DNA from: JAUVXJ01 sp034411995 | GTDB lineage: Bacteria; Chloroflexota; Anaerolineae; UBA7937; B3-Chlor | Assembly: GCA_034411995.1 (NCBI GenBank) | Contig: DAOUME010000026.1 | Location: forward strand, 868,001-932,000 | DNA: 64,000 bases | Direction of reading: 5' to 3' | Part shown: positions 7,371 through 16,732 of the stretch, in pieces | How the letters are laid out: each line of letters opens with the position of its first letter | How positions within the stretch are numbered: position 1 is the stretch's first letter | Made by a program: the position numbers and the translations under genes | The notes under the pieces: generated by a model | Told to the model about the DNA's origin: nothing | What the model saw: only the letters and a program-made list of their open reading frames with translations | Databases searched by the model: none

Positions 7371-9644
7371 ATGAACCTGAGCCAGGTCCTGTCCCAGATG
7401 CAGGCCACGCCGCAACTCCGCGACCAGGTCACCGCCTGGAAGGTGATCGAGGCCACTGCCGGCTCTTTCGTCGACTTCCCCCCGTCGGTGGATCCGCGCC
7501 TGGTGTCGGTGCTCAAGGAGCGAGGCATCGAACGCCTCTTTACCCACCAGCGGGAGGCCATCGAAGCGGTGCTTGGGGAAGAGAGCGTGGTGGTGGTCAC
7601 TCCCACCGCCTCTGGCAAGACGCTGTGCTACAACGTGCCCATCCTCAACTCCCTCCTGGAGAATCCCGAATCGCGGGCCATCTACCTCTTCCCCACCAAG
7701 GCCCTCTCCCAGGACCAACTGGACGAGCTCCACGGCCTCGTCACCGACCTGGGCGTGGACATCAAGACCTACACCTACGATGGCGATACGCCCGTCAACG
7801 CCAGGAAGGCCATCCGCGCCGCCGGTCACGTGGTGATCACCAACCCCGACATGCTGCACACGGGCATTCTCCCACATCACACCAAGTGGGTGAAGCTCTT
7901 CGAGAACCTGAAGTACGTGGTCATCGACGAGGTCCACCAGTATCGCGGGGTCTTCGGCAGTCACCTGGCCAACGTCATCCGCAGGTTGAAGCGCATCTGC
8001 CACTGGTACGGCACCGACCCCATCTTCATTCTCTGCTCGGCCACTATCGCCAATCCAGACGAGCTGGCCCACCGGCTGATCCAAGAGGACGTCCGGCTGG
8101 TCGACGACGATGGCTCGCCCAAAGGGGAGAAGCATTTCATCTTCTACAACCCTCCCGTGGTCAACAAGGAATTGAGCATCCGGCGCTCCTCGGTGCATGA
8201 GGCCCGCGCCATGGCCAGAAACTTTCTCCTCAACGACATCCAGACCATCGTCTTCGCGCGCACGCGAAAGACTGTGGAGTTGTTGCTCTCCTATCTGAGG
8301 GAGGACCTCAAGTCCCAGCGACGGGGTGAGGAGAAGGTCAGGGGATATCGCGGGGGCTATCTCCCCCGGGAGCGCCGGGAGATCGAGAAAGGACTACGCG
8401 AAGGAGAGGTGCGGGGCGTGGTGGCTACCAACGCCCTGGAGCTGGGCATAGACATCGGAGCCCTCGATGCCTGCGTGATCACCGGATACCCCGGCACCAT
8501 CACCAGCACCTGGCAGCAGGCGGGCCGCGCTGGTCGTCGCGCCGACGTGTCCTGCGCCGTCCTGGTGGCCAGTTCGTCGCCCCTGGATCAGTACATCGTC
8601 ACCCATCCGGGATACTTCTTCTCGCAGCCGCCGGAGCACGCCCTGATCAACCCCGACAACCTGCTCATCCTCTTGAACCACATCAAGTGCGCCGCGTTCG
8701 AGCTGCCCTTCGAGGAAGGAGAGCGGTACGGGGGCCAGTCCATCGATCAGATCCTCCAGTTCCTCCAGGAGCAAGGCATCCTGCACCAGGCCGGAACCAC
8801 CTACCATTGGAGCGCCGACGCCTACCCGGCCGAAGAGATCAGCCTGCGCACGGCGGCGAGGGACAACTTCGTGATCATCCACACCTCCGCCCGCGAGCCC
8901 CGCGTCATCGGCGAGGTGGACAGCTTCAGCGCTCCCACCACGGTGCACCAGGACGCCATCTACATCCATGGGGGAGAGCAGTATCAGATCGACCAGCTCG
9001 ACTGGGAGGGCAAGAAGGCCTACGCCACCCACGTGGACGTGGACTACTACACGCAGGCCAGCCTGGCGGTGGAAGTCCGGGTCATAGACGAGTTCCAGGC
9101 GGAGCGTCTGCCCAGGTGCACCAAGGCCCACGGCGAGGTCCTGGTCTCCGCCCTGGCCACGATCTACAAGAAGATCAAGCTCTGGACGCACGAGAACATC
9201 GGTTGGGGAGACGTCCGCCTGCCGGAGCAGGAGATGCAAACCACCGCCTACTGGCTCAGCCTGCCGGAGAGCCTCACCCACAACTTCAAAGCCAGCGACT
9301 TGGAGAGCGGACTGGTCGGTGTGGCCAACGTGCTGGGAAACGTGGCGCCGCTATTCCTGATGTGCGATCCTGGGGACGTGGGCGTGAAGCCCGAGGTGCG
9401 CTCACCTCACACCAAAGAGGCCACCATCTTCATCTACGACCGGGTACCGGCGGGCATCGGCTTCGCCGAGAAGCTATACCGCGTCCACGACCAGCTTCTG
9501 CACGCAGCAGAACAGTTGATCACCGACTGCCCCTGCACCACGGGCTGCCCCTCCTGCGTCGGTCCCGAGGACGAGATCGGCACCCGGGGCAAAAGAAACG
9601 CCCTCCGCCTGCTGGAAGGGGCCAGGCAAGGGCAGATCCTGTAG
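7371..9644 (+). CDS. mrfA: MrfA-like DEAD/DEAH-box helicase with C-terminal DUF1998 zinc motif
   Basis: The 757-aa superfamily 2 helicase shows Walker A TASGKT (79-84), Walker B DEVH (186-189), SAT (223-225) and motif VI QAGRAGR (383-389). The C-terminus ends in the four-cysteine cluster C720, C722, C726, C729 (CPCTTGCPSC) of DUF1998. This order is that of Bacillus subtilis MrfA (YprA), which acts with the exonuclease MrfB in a nucleotide-excision pathway for mitomycin-type DNA damage. That role is known for Bacillus and inferred here. The matching mrfB-like gene lies 1.9 kb downstream, separated by an unrelated gene. It has its own promoter with the -10 at 7330. Confidence 0.9.
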   Translation: MNLSQVLSQMQATPQLRDQVTAWKVIEATAGSFVDFPPSVDPRLVSVLKERGIERLFTHQREAIEAVLGEESVVVVTPTASGKTLCYNVPILNSLLENPESRAIYLFPTKALSQDQLDELHGLVTDLGVDIKTYTYDGDTPVNARKAIRAAGHVVITNPDMLHTGILPHHTKWVKLFENLKYVVIDEVHQYRGVFGSHLANVIRRLKRICHWYGTDPIFILCSATIANPDELAHRLIQEDVRLVDDDGSPKGEKHFIFYNPPVVNKELSIRRSSVHEARAMARNFLLNDIQTIVFARTRKTVELLLSYLREDLKSQRRGEEKVRGYRGGYLPRERREIEKGLREGEVRGVVATNALELGIDIGALDACVITGYPGTITSTWQQAGRAGRRADVSCAVLVASSSPLDQYIVTHPGYFFSQPPEHALINPDNLLILLNHIKCAAFELPFEEGERYGGQSIDQILQFLQEQGILHQAGTTYHWSADAYPAEEISLRTAARDNFVIIHTSAREPRVIGEVDSFSAPTTVHQDAIYIHGGEQYQIDQLDWEGKKAYATHVDVDYYTQASLAVEVRVIDEFQAERLPRCTKAHGEVLVSALATIYKKIKLWTHENIGWGDVRLPEQEMQTTAYWLSLPESLTHNFKASDLESGLVGVANVLGNVAPLFLMCDPGDVGVKPEVRSPHTKEATIFIYDRVPAGIGFAEKLYRVHDQLLHAAEQLITDCPCTTGCPSCVGPEDEIGTRGKRNALRLLEGARQGQIL

Positions 9645-10150
9645 GCCGCACCCTGGAGGGTTGTGACGGATCCTTGGTTGCTATGAGCGTTCCCCTATGC
9701 CCACTATGGCACGGGGACTACTCAAGGAGCGGCCTGATACTGAAAATGCGATTCCACACGAATATGAATTGTTCTGGAGAGGGAATCGCTGGACACAGAC
9801 TGCGCAGAGCGACGGTAGGACAGAGGGTCCAGTCGGTGACAGGTGATTGTTTTCCAATCCAGAGGTCCTCTTCCCCGACGACCCATGACTCGTTCTGCGG
9901 CCACAGTGTATGCTAGACTTGATGCGCTCAACCCTTGGGGACCTGAGGTCCACTGGTGGCAGTGTACGCAACAACAAGCGGGTCCGTGTGGACGGGTTGT
10001 CTGTCCATGAATCTTCGCGCGTGCCCGATCTCCTACCTCCCGCCCAAGGGCAGAAGGGAAAGGCGTTCGTAGAGGAATGCAAATACGGGCAGTCCCACAT
10101 CAACCAGGGGACCCAGCGCCCGACACCGCTTTGTCCGTGCGGCACTTCTT
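9645..10150. other. Intergenic region without recognisable gene
   Basis: Long open frames exist on the minus strand here but their translations are rich in Arg, Ser and Pro with no family features, and no start has a convincing ribosome site. I see no coding gene. The region ends at a promoter (10151). Confidence 0.5.
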
Positions 10151-10179
10151 TTGACCCCTCGCCCACCGGGTGGTAAAAT
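10151..10179 (+). promoter_or_regulatory. Promoter ahead of the ADC-like gene, long leader follows
   Basis: TTGACC (10151-10156), 17 nt, TAAAAT (10174-10179). Transcription from near 10186 would leave an unusually long leader of about 375 nt before ATG 10563. The leader contains a perfect 8-bp hairpin (arms 10369-10376 and 10381-10388, loop CCGC). No known riboswitch class was recognised. Confidence 0.6.
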
Positions 10180-10562
10180 ACTGTCGGGTGCACCTCGACA
10201 CGGCGGTAGTTTGACCCTGTGTCGCAAACCCGGAGCTGCGGAAGGAGGGGGAGGTTCGCAAGCGATGGAGGATGCTGATCCGGGCCCGCACTGCGCCATG
10301 GCCGCCACGGAAAGGCATGCTCCAGCCATGGCCGGACCGGAGGGGCTAGTCTCTTTGCCTTTGCCCGCCGCGAACGCCGCCGTTCGCGCCGTACCTTCTC
10401 GCTCCTCGATCCCGCCCAAGATGAACGACACTTCTTGTCGCCGCGTGTGTCCACCGCGTAGTCCGCCCGGCACCCTCCGCCAGAGAAGCAGGCGAATCGG
10501 CTGGGAACGTCTACCCGTTGGGTGTGCTGACTTTGGGAGCGCCCAAGTCATAGGAGGACAAC

Positions 10563-11342
10563 ATGCAGAGGAAGAGCACCGTCGGTAGCCGAAAGCGCGG
10601 CCTTTTTCGGGAGTTGCATGGCATTGCAGTAGCGATGGAGCCGGCCGACCTCCAGGTCTATCGCTCCTTGCTTCCACCAGTCCTTTCCACGTCTGAGCGG
10701 CCAATCGTCTCCGCCTGGATAGGGTCCTGGGATGACGTAGGAGGCTTGAGGCCATACCGGGAAGGCGCCATTCGGCTACGGTGTGCCTACGAAGGCCAGG
10801 AAGGGTGGTTCGTCGCGACCATGCCGGTCACATCCTTGCGAGCCAACATCTCTGGTCGAATGCTCGCTTTTCCTAAGTACACTGCCGATGAAATCACCCT
10901 CAACACCTCGTCTGAAGGTCCCATGGGGGAAGTGAAACACCACGGCTTATGTCAGCTCAGGATAGAGCTCAGCCCAGGATCGACCCGTGACCTGACGACC
11001 CAGGAACAGAAGGTGCTGGAAGAGGGCCAGGCTATTTGGGATGCTCCTTACTATTTTCTCGGTACCCCCAGCAGATGGACCAACTGGCTCTACAGGATGT
11101 GGCAAGGCATGAGGGACGAGCAGCGCATGCTCGTTCGACCCGGTGAGAAATCAATACTTCTGAGAATCACTTCCATCGAGGCTGTTCCCAGCTCATGGGA
11201 GACTTCGGAAGCCGGGCTAGCACGCACAGCCGTCAATCCGACTGCTCCGTGGGCCGGGCTTTTTCCTGACAAGAGCGAGGTGCCTGGAGCAGTGTTCCGC
11301 TGGAGAGGCGGCGTCGCACTGGCCGTTGAGGAACTACTCTGA
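10563..11342 (+). CDS. Acetoacetate decarboxylase-like (ADC superfamily) protein
   Basis: AGGAGG stands 7 nt before the ATG. The 259-residue protein shows the two family landmarks. One is RPYREG (Glu67), resembling the PYxE element. The other is GRMLAFPKYTADE with Lys105 at the position of the Schiff-base lysine of acetoacetate decarboxylase. Classical ADC has a Lys-Lys pair here; this protein has Lys-Tyr, so the chemistry may differ, as in ADC-like aldolases and dehydratases. It sits between mrfA-like and mrfB-like genes, with its own promoter. No functional link to repair is evident. Confidence 0.65.
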   Translation: MQRKSTVGSRKRGLFRELHGIAVAMEPADLQVYRSLLPPVLSTSERPIVSAWIGSWDDVGGLRPYREGAIRLRCAYEGQEGWFVATMPVTSLRANISGRMLAFPKYTADEITLNTSSEGPMGEVKHHGLCQLRIELSPGSTRDLTTQEQKVLEEGQAIWDAPYYFLGTPSRWTNWLYRMWQGMRDEQRMLVRPGEKSILLRITSIEAVPSSWETSEAGLARTAVNPTAPWAGLFPDKSEVPGAVFRWRGGVALAVEELL

Positions 11343-11543
11343 CAGCGTCCTGGTGACGCGCGCCTGCTGAGTTTCAAGCAGAAGCCAGGGAGTCTACAAG
11401 CATGTTACAACCGGCCCCAACGCCGTCACCAGCGCCTCTAGGTTCTTTTCCGGCACTATGCTGTTGCAGCGACGCTTCCAAGAACCGAATGCCTTTCGGT
11501 TCCATGATCGGCACATATACGCGGGAGGAGAAGTGAAATCCGC

Positions 11544-12866
11544 TTGCTCCGAGAGGCGACCAAGGCTCGCCCGGGGTACGTCTCCCTGAAGGACACGCTG
11601 AGATTGGTCATGGTAGAGGATCTGCGACAGCAACTGGAGCGACTGAGCTCCGGAAGGTTGGGCACGACCCATCTGCGTCCGGCCGTGAGGCGCCCCTCCC
11701 GCCCCATCGAGAGAATCGTCGGGGGCGAGATCGTGGGCACGGCACATGGCCCGTGCATCGTGGTGGACCAGGTCTACCCTGCGGGACACCAGCACGGGCA
11801 GATAAACATCACCTCCGCCCTCTCCGGTGGCTCGCATGCCCTGGCTGGTATCGGTCGCGATCCCCAACTGGAGAGCCTGGAGCTCCAGCGGAGCGCCTTC
11901 CTGGACGTGGAGACCACTGGGCTGGCGGGGGGCACAGGCACCTACGCCTTCCTGGTGGGCCTGGGATGGTTCGAGGGGCAGGAGTTTCGAGTCCGCCAGG
12001 TTTTCATGCGTGACTACGGGGAGGAACCTGCCCTGATCTCCGTGGTGGAGGAGACCCTTCTACGCCTCTCCGGCATCGTTTCCTTCAACGGCAAGGCCTT
12101 CGACGTTCCCCTCCTGGAGACCCGGTTCGTCCTGTCCAGAAGACGATTTCCGCTCTCGTCAGCACCCCACCTGGACCTCCTGCACACGGCCCGCCGGCTC
12201 TGGGGGCTGCGATTGGATAGCTGCCGGCTTTCCAACCTGGAGACCGAGATCCTCGGTCTCCAGCGACGTGGTGACGTGCCCAGCGCCCTCGTGCCCCAGC
12301 TCTACCTCGACTACCTCAGATACGGCCGGGCAGAGCCGCTGGCAGGGGTGTTCTATCACAACGCTCAAGATATCCTCTCCCTGGCCGCACTGACCGCCCT
12401 CGCCTGCACCCTCTATGAGGACCCGCTGTGCCACGAAGCGGAGTGCCCCGAGGACCTCTATAGCCTGGCCAGGCTCTACTCCCACGTTGGCCTGGCTGAG
12501 CGCGCGGAGACCGTCCTCCGGGCTGCCCTCGAGGCCCCTATCCCTGAAGACTTGCGGAGGCAGGCCGTCTACCACCTCTCCTTCCATCTCAAGCGCCAGG
12601 GGCACTGGCCGGAGGCCATCGAGCTCTGGCAATCGGTCATCGAAGAGCATCACGGAAGACTGTACCCCTTCGTGGAGCTGGCCAAGTACTACGAGCACCG
12701 CGCCAGGGACTTCCAGCGGGCCGAAGACGTCGTCCTGGCGGCCATCGAACTGGTCACGTCAGTGGGTGCCAGCCACAGCAGATGGTGGACCGAGCAGCGC
12801 CTGGCGGAATTGCAGCACCGGCTCGATCGGGTGCAGCAGAAGAAGGCCCGCCGCCAGCAGCGCTGA
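11544..12866 (+). CDS. mrfB: MrfB-like RNase H-fold exonuclease with TPR C-terminus
   Basis: The protein carries the DEDD/RNase_H_2 3'-exonuclease core: D121-V-E123 (LDVETTGL), FNGKAFD (N182, D187) and YHNAQD (H272, D276). This matches B. subtilis MrfB (YprB), the exonuclease partner of MrfA. Residues about 300-430 look like TPR helices (EDLYSLARLYSHVG, and GHWPEAIELWQSV), also present in YprB. TTG 11544 follows a GGGAGGAG site by 13 nt; ATG 11610 (MVEDLRQQ) aligns better with the family start and is a good alternative. It probably acts on lesion-containing DNA with the helicase encoded at 7371-9644. Confidence 0.85.
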   Translation: MLREATKARPGYVSLKDTLRLVMVEDLRQQLERLSSGRLGTTHLRPAVRRPSRPIERIVGGEIVGTAHGPCIVVDQVYPAGHQHGQINITSALSGGSHALAGIGRDPQLESLELQRSAFLDVETTGLAGGTGTYAFLVGLGWFEGQEFRVRQVFMRDYGEEPALISVVEETLLRLSGIVSFNGKAFDVPLLETRFVLSRRRFPLSSAPHLDLLHTARRLWGLRLDSCRLSNLETEILGLQRRGDVPSALVPQLYLDYLRYGRAEPLAGVFYHNAQDILSLAALTALACTLYEDPLCHEAECPEDLYSLARLYSHVGLAERAETVLRAALEAPIPEDLRRQAVYHLSFHLKRQGHWPEAIELWQSVIEEHHGRLYPFVELAKYYEHRARDFQRAEDVVLAAIELVTSVGASHSRWWTEQRLAELQHRLDRVQQKKARRQQR

Positions 12867-12905
12867 GCCTGGTCACTCCGGGCCGAGACGAGGAGCACCA
12901 GCCAC

Positions 12906-13445
12906 GTGAGCCAGAAGACACTGTCCCTCTCCTTTGAAGAGATCAATGAGGCGGATATCCCGGAGCTGACCAAGGTCATGACGCGAGCCTTCGATGACGA
13001 TGCCCAAAAGCACCGGGGCCTGGAGCGGGGAGGACCCGAGGGTTACGACGACGGCGAATTCTTTCGCACGTGGCTGCTTCCCTATCAAGAGAGCGTCGGC
13101 TACAAGATCCTCTCCCGGGGCCAGATCGTCGGCGGCATCATCGTCTGGATACTGCCCGAAGGCCACAACATCCTGGGCACGATCTTCGTGGACCCGGCCT
13201 ATCAGGATCGCGGGGTGGGAACGCGAACCTGGCAGTTCATCGAGGCCACGTATCCCGAGACCAGGAGTTGGCGATTGGCCACTCCACCGTGGGCCACCAA
13301 GAACCATCATTTCTACGAGGTGAAGTGCGGATTCAGCAGGGTGGAGTCTGATCCCCTGATCCCAGAGCCTGAGGGCAACACTATCTACAGAAAAGAGATG
13401 GGCGACGCGGCCTCCAGCACCGCCGACGCCGGTCAGCCAAGATGA
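12906..13445 (+). CDS. GNAT-family N-acetyltransferase
   Basis: This 179-residue protein starts at GTG 12906 with GACGAGGAG upstream. The acetyl-CoA fold is visible: strand 4 GTIFVDPAYQDRGVGTRTWQFIE contains the pyrophosphate-binding Q/RxxGxG/A signature (QDRGVGT). It is followed by a helix and the C-terminal NHHFYEVKCGF element found in many GNATs. The substrate cannot be predicted. It follows the mrfB-like gene by 40 bp and may be cotranscribed. Confidence 0.85.
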   Translation: MSQKTLSLSFEEINEADIPELTKVMTRAFDDDAQKHRGLERGGPEGYDDGEFFRTWLLPYQESVGYKILSRGQIVGGIIVWILPEGHNILGTIFVDPAYQDRGVGTRTWQFIEATYPETRSWRLATPPWATKNHHFYEVKCGFSRVESDPLIPEPEGNTIYRKEMGDAASSTADAGQPR

Positions 13446-13581
13446 GCGTTATCTGTGGTGCCCCACGCCCGCTTTCCTGCCGAGGGCCGCAGGAGGGCCC
13501 ACGGCCAGGCTTGTGAACCATGCTGTCCCAGGTACGCAGTTCCGCCGGTGGTGAGAATCTCATCAAGATCCTGGAGTGTTC

Positions 13582-14694
13582 ATGCCTGAGAAACTGAAGG
13601 ATATCTTCTTTACCGCCTCGTTCGTCTCACAACTGGGTGACGCCATCCAACAGGTGTATCCCGAATTCGATCAGGAGAAGTTGAGCAGCCTGGTCTTCGA
13701 TGCCGACTGGGAAACCCGAGAACTGAAAGATAGGATGCGCCACGTCACCAACTGCCTGCACGAGACGCTGGACATGGGATTCCCCGAGGCGCTGCAGATA
13801 CTGCTCGAGGTCGCCCCGTCCTTCAGAGGCTTCGACTCCATGGTCTTCCCGGATTACGTGGAGCGGTACGGGATGGACCACTGGGAGCTCTCCCTTCCCG
13901 TCCTGGCTTTCTTCACCCCACTGTGCAGTTCCGGGTACGCCGTCCGCCCCTTTCTCCATCAGGATCCCCAACGCGCCATGGAGTACCTGTACGCCTGGGC
14001 GAAGGATGAGAACGAACACGTGCGGCGTCTGGCCAGCGAGGGCTGCCGCCCCAGGCTTCCCTGGGGCATGGCGCTACCTCGATTCAAGAAAGACCCCAGC
14101 CCCATCCTGACGGTCCTGGAGAAACTGAAGGACGATCCGTCGGAGTACGTCAGGAACAGCGTAGCCAACAATCTCAACGACATCTCCAAGGATCATCCCG
14201 AGTTGGTGCTGGACATCTGCGAGCGCTGGTATGGACAGAGCGCCAACACCGACTGGATAGTCAAGCACGCCTGCCGCACTTTGCTCAAGGCCGGTAACAG
14301 GCGCGCCATGCGGCTCTTTGGCTTCGCTGACCCCACACAGATCAGCGTGAGCAGCCTGAACCTGGACAGGGAAAGCCTGTCCATAGGCGAAGACGTGCGC
14401 TTCACCTTCGAGATCAGTGTGGATGCCGATGCCGCCTGCAAGCTGCGCCTGGAGTACGTCATCGAATACGCCAGACCGGGGGGAAAGGCTTCGCGCAAGG
14501 TGTTCCAGCTCAGGGAGGCTAGTCTCCAGCCCGGAAGTCATACTTTCTCCAAGACCCACTCCTTCGTCGACCAGTCCACGCGCAAACACTACCCTGGACA
14601 GCATCAGATCCTCCTCATCGTGAACGGCGAGGAGATGGCAAGGGCCTCCCTCCAGTTGACCGACGAGCCTGTCGAGCGCGATCCTGGACCCTAG
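13582..14694 (+). CDS. alkC: AlkC-type DNA alkylation repair glycosylase with C-terminal Ig-like domain
   Basis: ATG 13582 has CTGGAG 5 nt upstream and is preferred over GTG 13576. The 370-aa protein is built from HEAT-like helical repeats for about 240 residues and contains the AlkC/AlkD-type signature HVRRLASEGCRPRLPWG. This is followed by KKDPSPIL and YVRNSVANNLNDISK repeats. Residues about 255-365 form a beta-rich, Ig-like domain (SLSIGEDVRFTFEISV). AlkC proteins remove 3-methylcytosine and 3-methyladenine from DNA, and the HEAT plus Ig layout is characteristic of AlkC rather than AlkD. The gene lies beside the MrfAB pair, giving a local cluster of alkylation/crosslink repair functions. 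Confidence 0.8.
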   Translation: MPEKLKDIFFTASFVSQLGDAIQQVYPEFDQEKLSSLVFDADWETRELKDRMRHVTNCLHETLDMGFPEALQILLEVAPSFRGFDSMVFPDYVERYGMDHWELSLPVLAFFTPLCSSGYAVRPFLHQDPQRAMEYLYAWAKDENEHVRRLASEGCRPRLPWGMALPRFKKDPSPILTVLEKLKDDPSEYVRNSVANNLNDISKDHPELVLDICERWYGQSANTDWIVKHACRTLLKAGNRRAMRLFGFADPTQISVSSLNLDRESLSIGEDVRFTFEISVDADAACKLRLEYVIEYARPGGKASRKVFQLREASLQPGSHTFSKTHSFVDQSTRKHYPGQHQILLIVNGEEMARASLQLTDEPVERDPGP

Positions 14695-14817
14695 GCACGG
14701 GAAGACGGAAGATGCCACACCCAGACGCAAGCGTGGTTCGGGAGCTGGGGAAGCTAGCCCCCAGCAGCGGACCGTCCTGGCGCAGTCGGGATCGCTCATT
14801 CTGGAGACCGTGCCCAG

Positions 14818-14833
14818 CACCCCCCGGGGGGTG
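14818..14833. repeat. Perfect 16-bp palindrome CACCCCCCGGGGGGTG
   Basis: A perfectly symmetrical 16-bp element sits 50 bp before the start of the next gene (14884). It could be an operator or hairpin; there is no U-tract after it. Confidence 0.45.
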
Positions 14834-14883
14834 GTGGACCCAACTTTGGTCCTAAGTCACAGATGTCTCAGGAGGTTGAGAAG

Positions 14884-15789
14884 ATGAGCACATTTCCAGG
14901 ACCTGTCTCGGGCCGGGCAGCGATGATCAAGCGCGTTCTTGGCATCTGCCTGATGGTCTTCTCTACGCTGGGCCTGGTCATCAGCCTGCTCGGGCTGGTA
15001 GCGGTGTTCAAATTCAGCGGGCCGGTGGCCTCCAGCGCCGACCAGGCCCTCCAGTTGACGGTCGCCGCCCTCACCTCGGGCCAGGAGAACCTGGACCTCG
15101 CCCACAGCGCGCTGGTGGGAGAGGCACGAACCGCCCTCGAGGCCACGCAGGCCTTCGTAGAGGGGGCAGGAGGCGGTCTGGGAAACAGCAGCGCGGTCAT
15201 GGGATCGCTCAGCGACATGCTGGTGGGTGATCTGGGCCAGGTGGTTGTGGAAACTCAACAGTCTTTGGCCGCAGCAGAGGAAGCCGCCGCTGTGATCGAA
15301 GAGTTGCTCTACGGTCTCAACGTCATCTCCGGGCTCACCGGCCTGACCTATGACCCGGACGTTTCGCTCACGGAGAGCTTCGCCCGTATGAACGACAGCC
15401 TGGATCCCGTGCCCCGAACGCTGGCTGAACTCGACCAAAGCCTCACCGCGGCCCGGCAAGACCTCGACGACTCACAGGCCAGCGTGGTGGAGCTGGCCGG
15501 CCCGCTGCGTGAAAGCGAAACAGTCCTGCTAGAGGCCCAGGCCAGCCTGGAAGAATACAGCGGCCTCATCGCCCAACTCATCCGGGAGGTCGAGGAACTC
15601 CAGCAGAGCCTCCCACCATGGACCCGCGCCGTCGTCTTCTCTCTGTACTTCCTGCTCATCTGGCTGGCGATCACCCAGATAGGCCTTCTGTGGCAGGGTT
15701 GGGAGATGGCGAGCGATCAACCCAGACTGATCGACGACCGCATCCGGGAGCTGGAGCGGAGGATAGAAGAACTTTCGAGCCGACGGTGA
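14884..15789 (+). CDS. Two-TM membrane protein with long extracytoplasmic coiled coil
   Basis: ATG 14884 is selected because AGGAGG lies 8 nt upstream; an earlier ATG (14863) has none. A transmembrane helix at residues about 14-42 is followed by roughly 210 residues of helical, Ala/Glu/Leu-rich sequence with heptad-like spacing. A second transmembrane helix (about 247-266) follows, then a short charged C-terminal helix (RIRELERRIEELSSRR). The topology suggests a periplasmic or external coiled-coil loop. No catalytic motif is seen and I do not recognise the family. It stands alone between two intergenic stretches. Confidence 0.75.
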   Translation: MSTFPGPVSGRAAMIKRVLGICLMVFSTLGLVISLLGLVAVFKFSGPVASSADQALQLTVAALTSGQENLDLAHSALVGEARTALEATQAFVEGAGGGLGNSSAVMGSLSDMLVGDLGQVVVETQQSLAAAEEAAAVIEELLYGLNVISGLTGLTYDPDVSLTESFARMNDSLDPVPRTLAELDQSLTAARQDLDDSQASVVELAGPLRESETVLLEAQASLEEYSGLIAQLIREVEELQQSLPPWTRAVVFSLYFLLIWLAITQIGLLWQGWEMASDQPRLIDDRIRELERRIEELSSRR

Positions 15790-15975
15790 AGGGCAACTGT
15801 AGTGTGGAAAGCTGCAGGATCGCTCCCCTAGACAGGGCACAGAGCGGGCCACATCAGCATGTCCAGCACCGCCGTCTGGAAGCTGAAGGTCACGCTTCCC
15901 GCCACCGTCAGCCAGTAGGCCCAGGCTGGTCTTCTCGGCCGTCGCCGAAACCGTTCACTATCCAGGCCAGCAAGC

Positions 15976-16677
15976 TCACAAACCAGCAGGCAGATGCACC
16001 GCGAACTTGCAGACCTCGTCGGCCTGAAGCACGGACTCCAACAACTCCACCTCCACCGGCTGCTGCAGTATCTCCTCCCAGATGCCCTTGTAGAAGCCCC
16101 CGCTGCAATAGCAGTACGTCGGTGAGATGGTCACCGGCGACTTCAGAGCGTCCCTCACCCTCGGGCAGTGACAGTACAGCGCCCGCCTCCTGGCCGGATC
16201 CTCTTCGCTCAGATACTCCAGGAGAGAGCCGCTCTTGGGAATCTTGGTGGCGAAAATCGTGCTCCCTTCTCTGACGCCCGCGGAACCCCAACCTCTGTCC
16301 AGGACGTCACGGACTACTTCCTCTTCCAGTTGCAGAGTATCCCTGAGCAAGCTTTCGAACTGCTCCTGGAGCAGGCGCTGAGCCACATCGATGTCGCCCG
16401 TCTCCTGGAAAGCCTTCCTCGGGGCCTCCAGGGCGGACCGGGGGTACTGGCAGGCACAGCCGGTCAAGGTCGCCCTCCGTCCTGGCTCCTCCACCAGCGA
16501 GTCCAACCGCTCCATCGCCCCCCTGGTCCACTGGATCACCTCTTCTCTGGAAGATCCCGAGAAGAGGGCTTCGCTGCCCCGCAGCACCTGATCTCGGATC
16601 TCCTCCCCTGCGACCTTCTCCAGACATGAGGAGAACTTCCTCAACCAGGCCCGCTCGAAATCCACTTCCTCACACAT
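15976..16677 (-). CDS. Cysteine-rich protein of unknown function
   Basis: ATG 16677 is preceded by AAGGGG; the in-frame sequence upstream looks non-coding. The 233-aa protein carries ten cysteines, several in close pairs: GCACQYP, LYCHCPRVRD, TYCYCSGGFYKG and DEVCKFAVHLP. The C-terminal pattern CxC(S)GGFYKGIWE and GDEVCKF-type ending recurs in anaerobe genomes in my recollection, but I know no biochemical function. Metal or iron-sulfur binding is a reasonable inference. A TATAAT promoter lies about 55 nt upstream. Confidence 0.7.
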   Translation of the reverse strand: MCEEVDFERAWLRKFSSCLEKVAGEEIRDQVLRGSEALFSGSSREEVIQWTRGAMERLDSLVEEPGRRATLTGCACQYPRSALEAPRKAFQETGDIDVAQRLLQEQFESLLRDTLQLEEEVVRDVLDRGWGSAGVREGSTIFATKIPKSGSLLEYLSEEDPARRRALYCHCPRVRDALKSPVTISPTYCYCSGGFYKGIWEEILQQPVEVELLESVLQADEVCKFAVHLPAGL

Positions 16678-16732
16678 CCCGCCATCCCCTTCTTTCGACA
16701 AAGGAACTCGCCCTGCCACCCGTGACTCGCTG

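Noticed and set aside
10250..10330. Possible cobalamin riboswitch in the leader of the ADC-like gene
   Set aside because: CCGCACTGCG resembles the B12-box GCCACTG only loosely and the AAxxGGGAA and GGTGAAA elements are absent.
9681..10454. 257-codon minus-strand open frame and neighbours in the gap upstream of the ADC-like gene
   Set aside because: Arg/Ser/Pro-rich product without motif, no ribosome site, and a plus-strand promoter runs through it.
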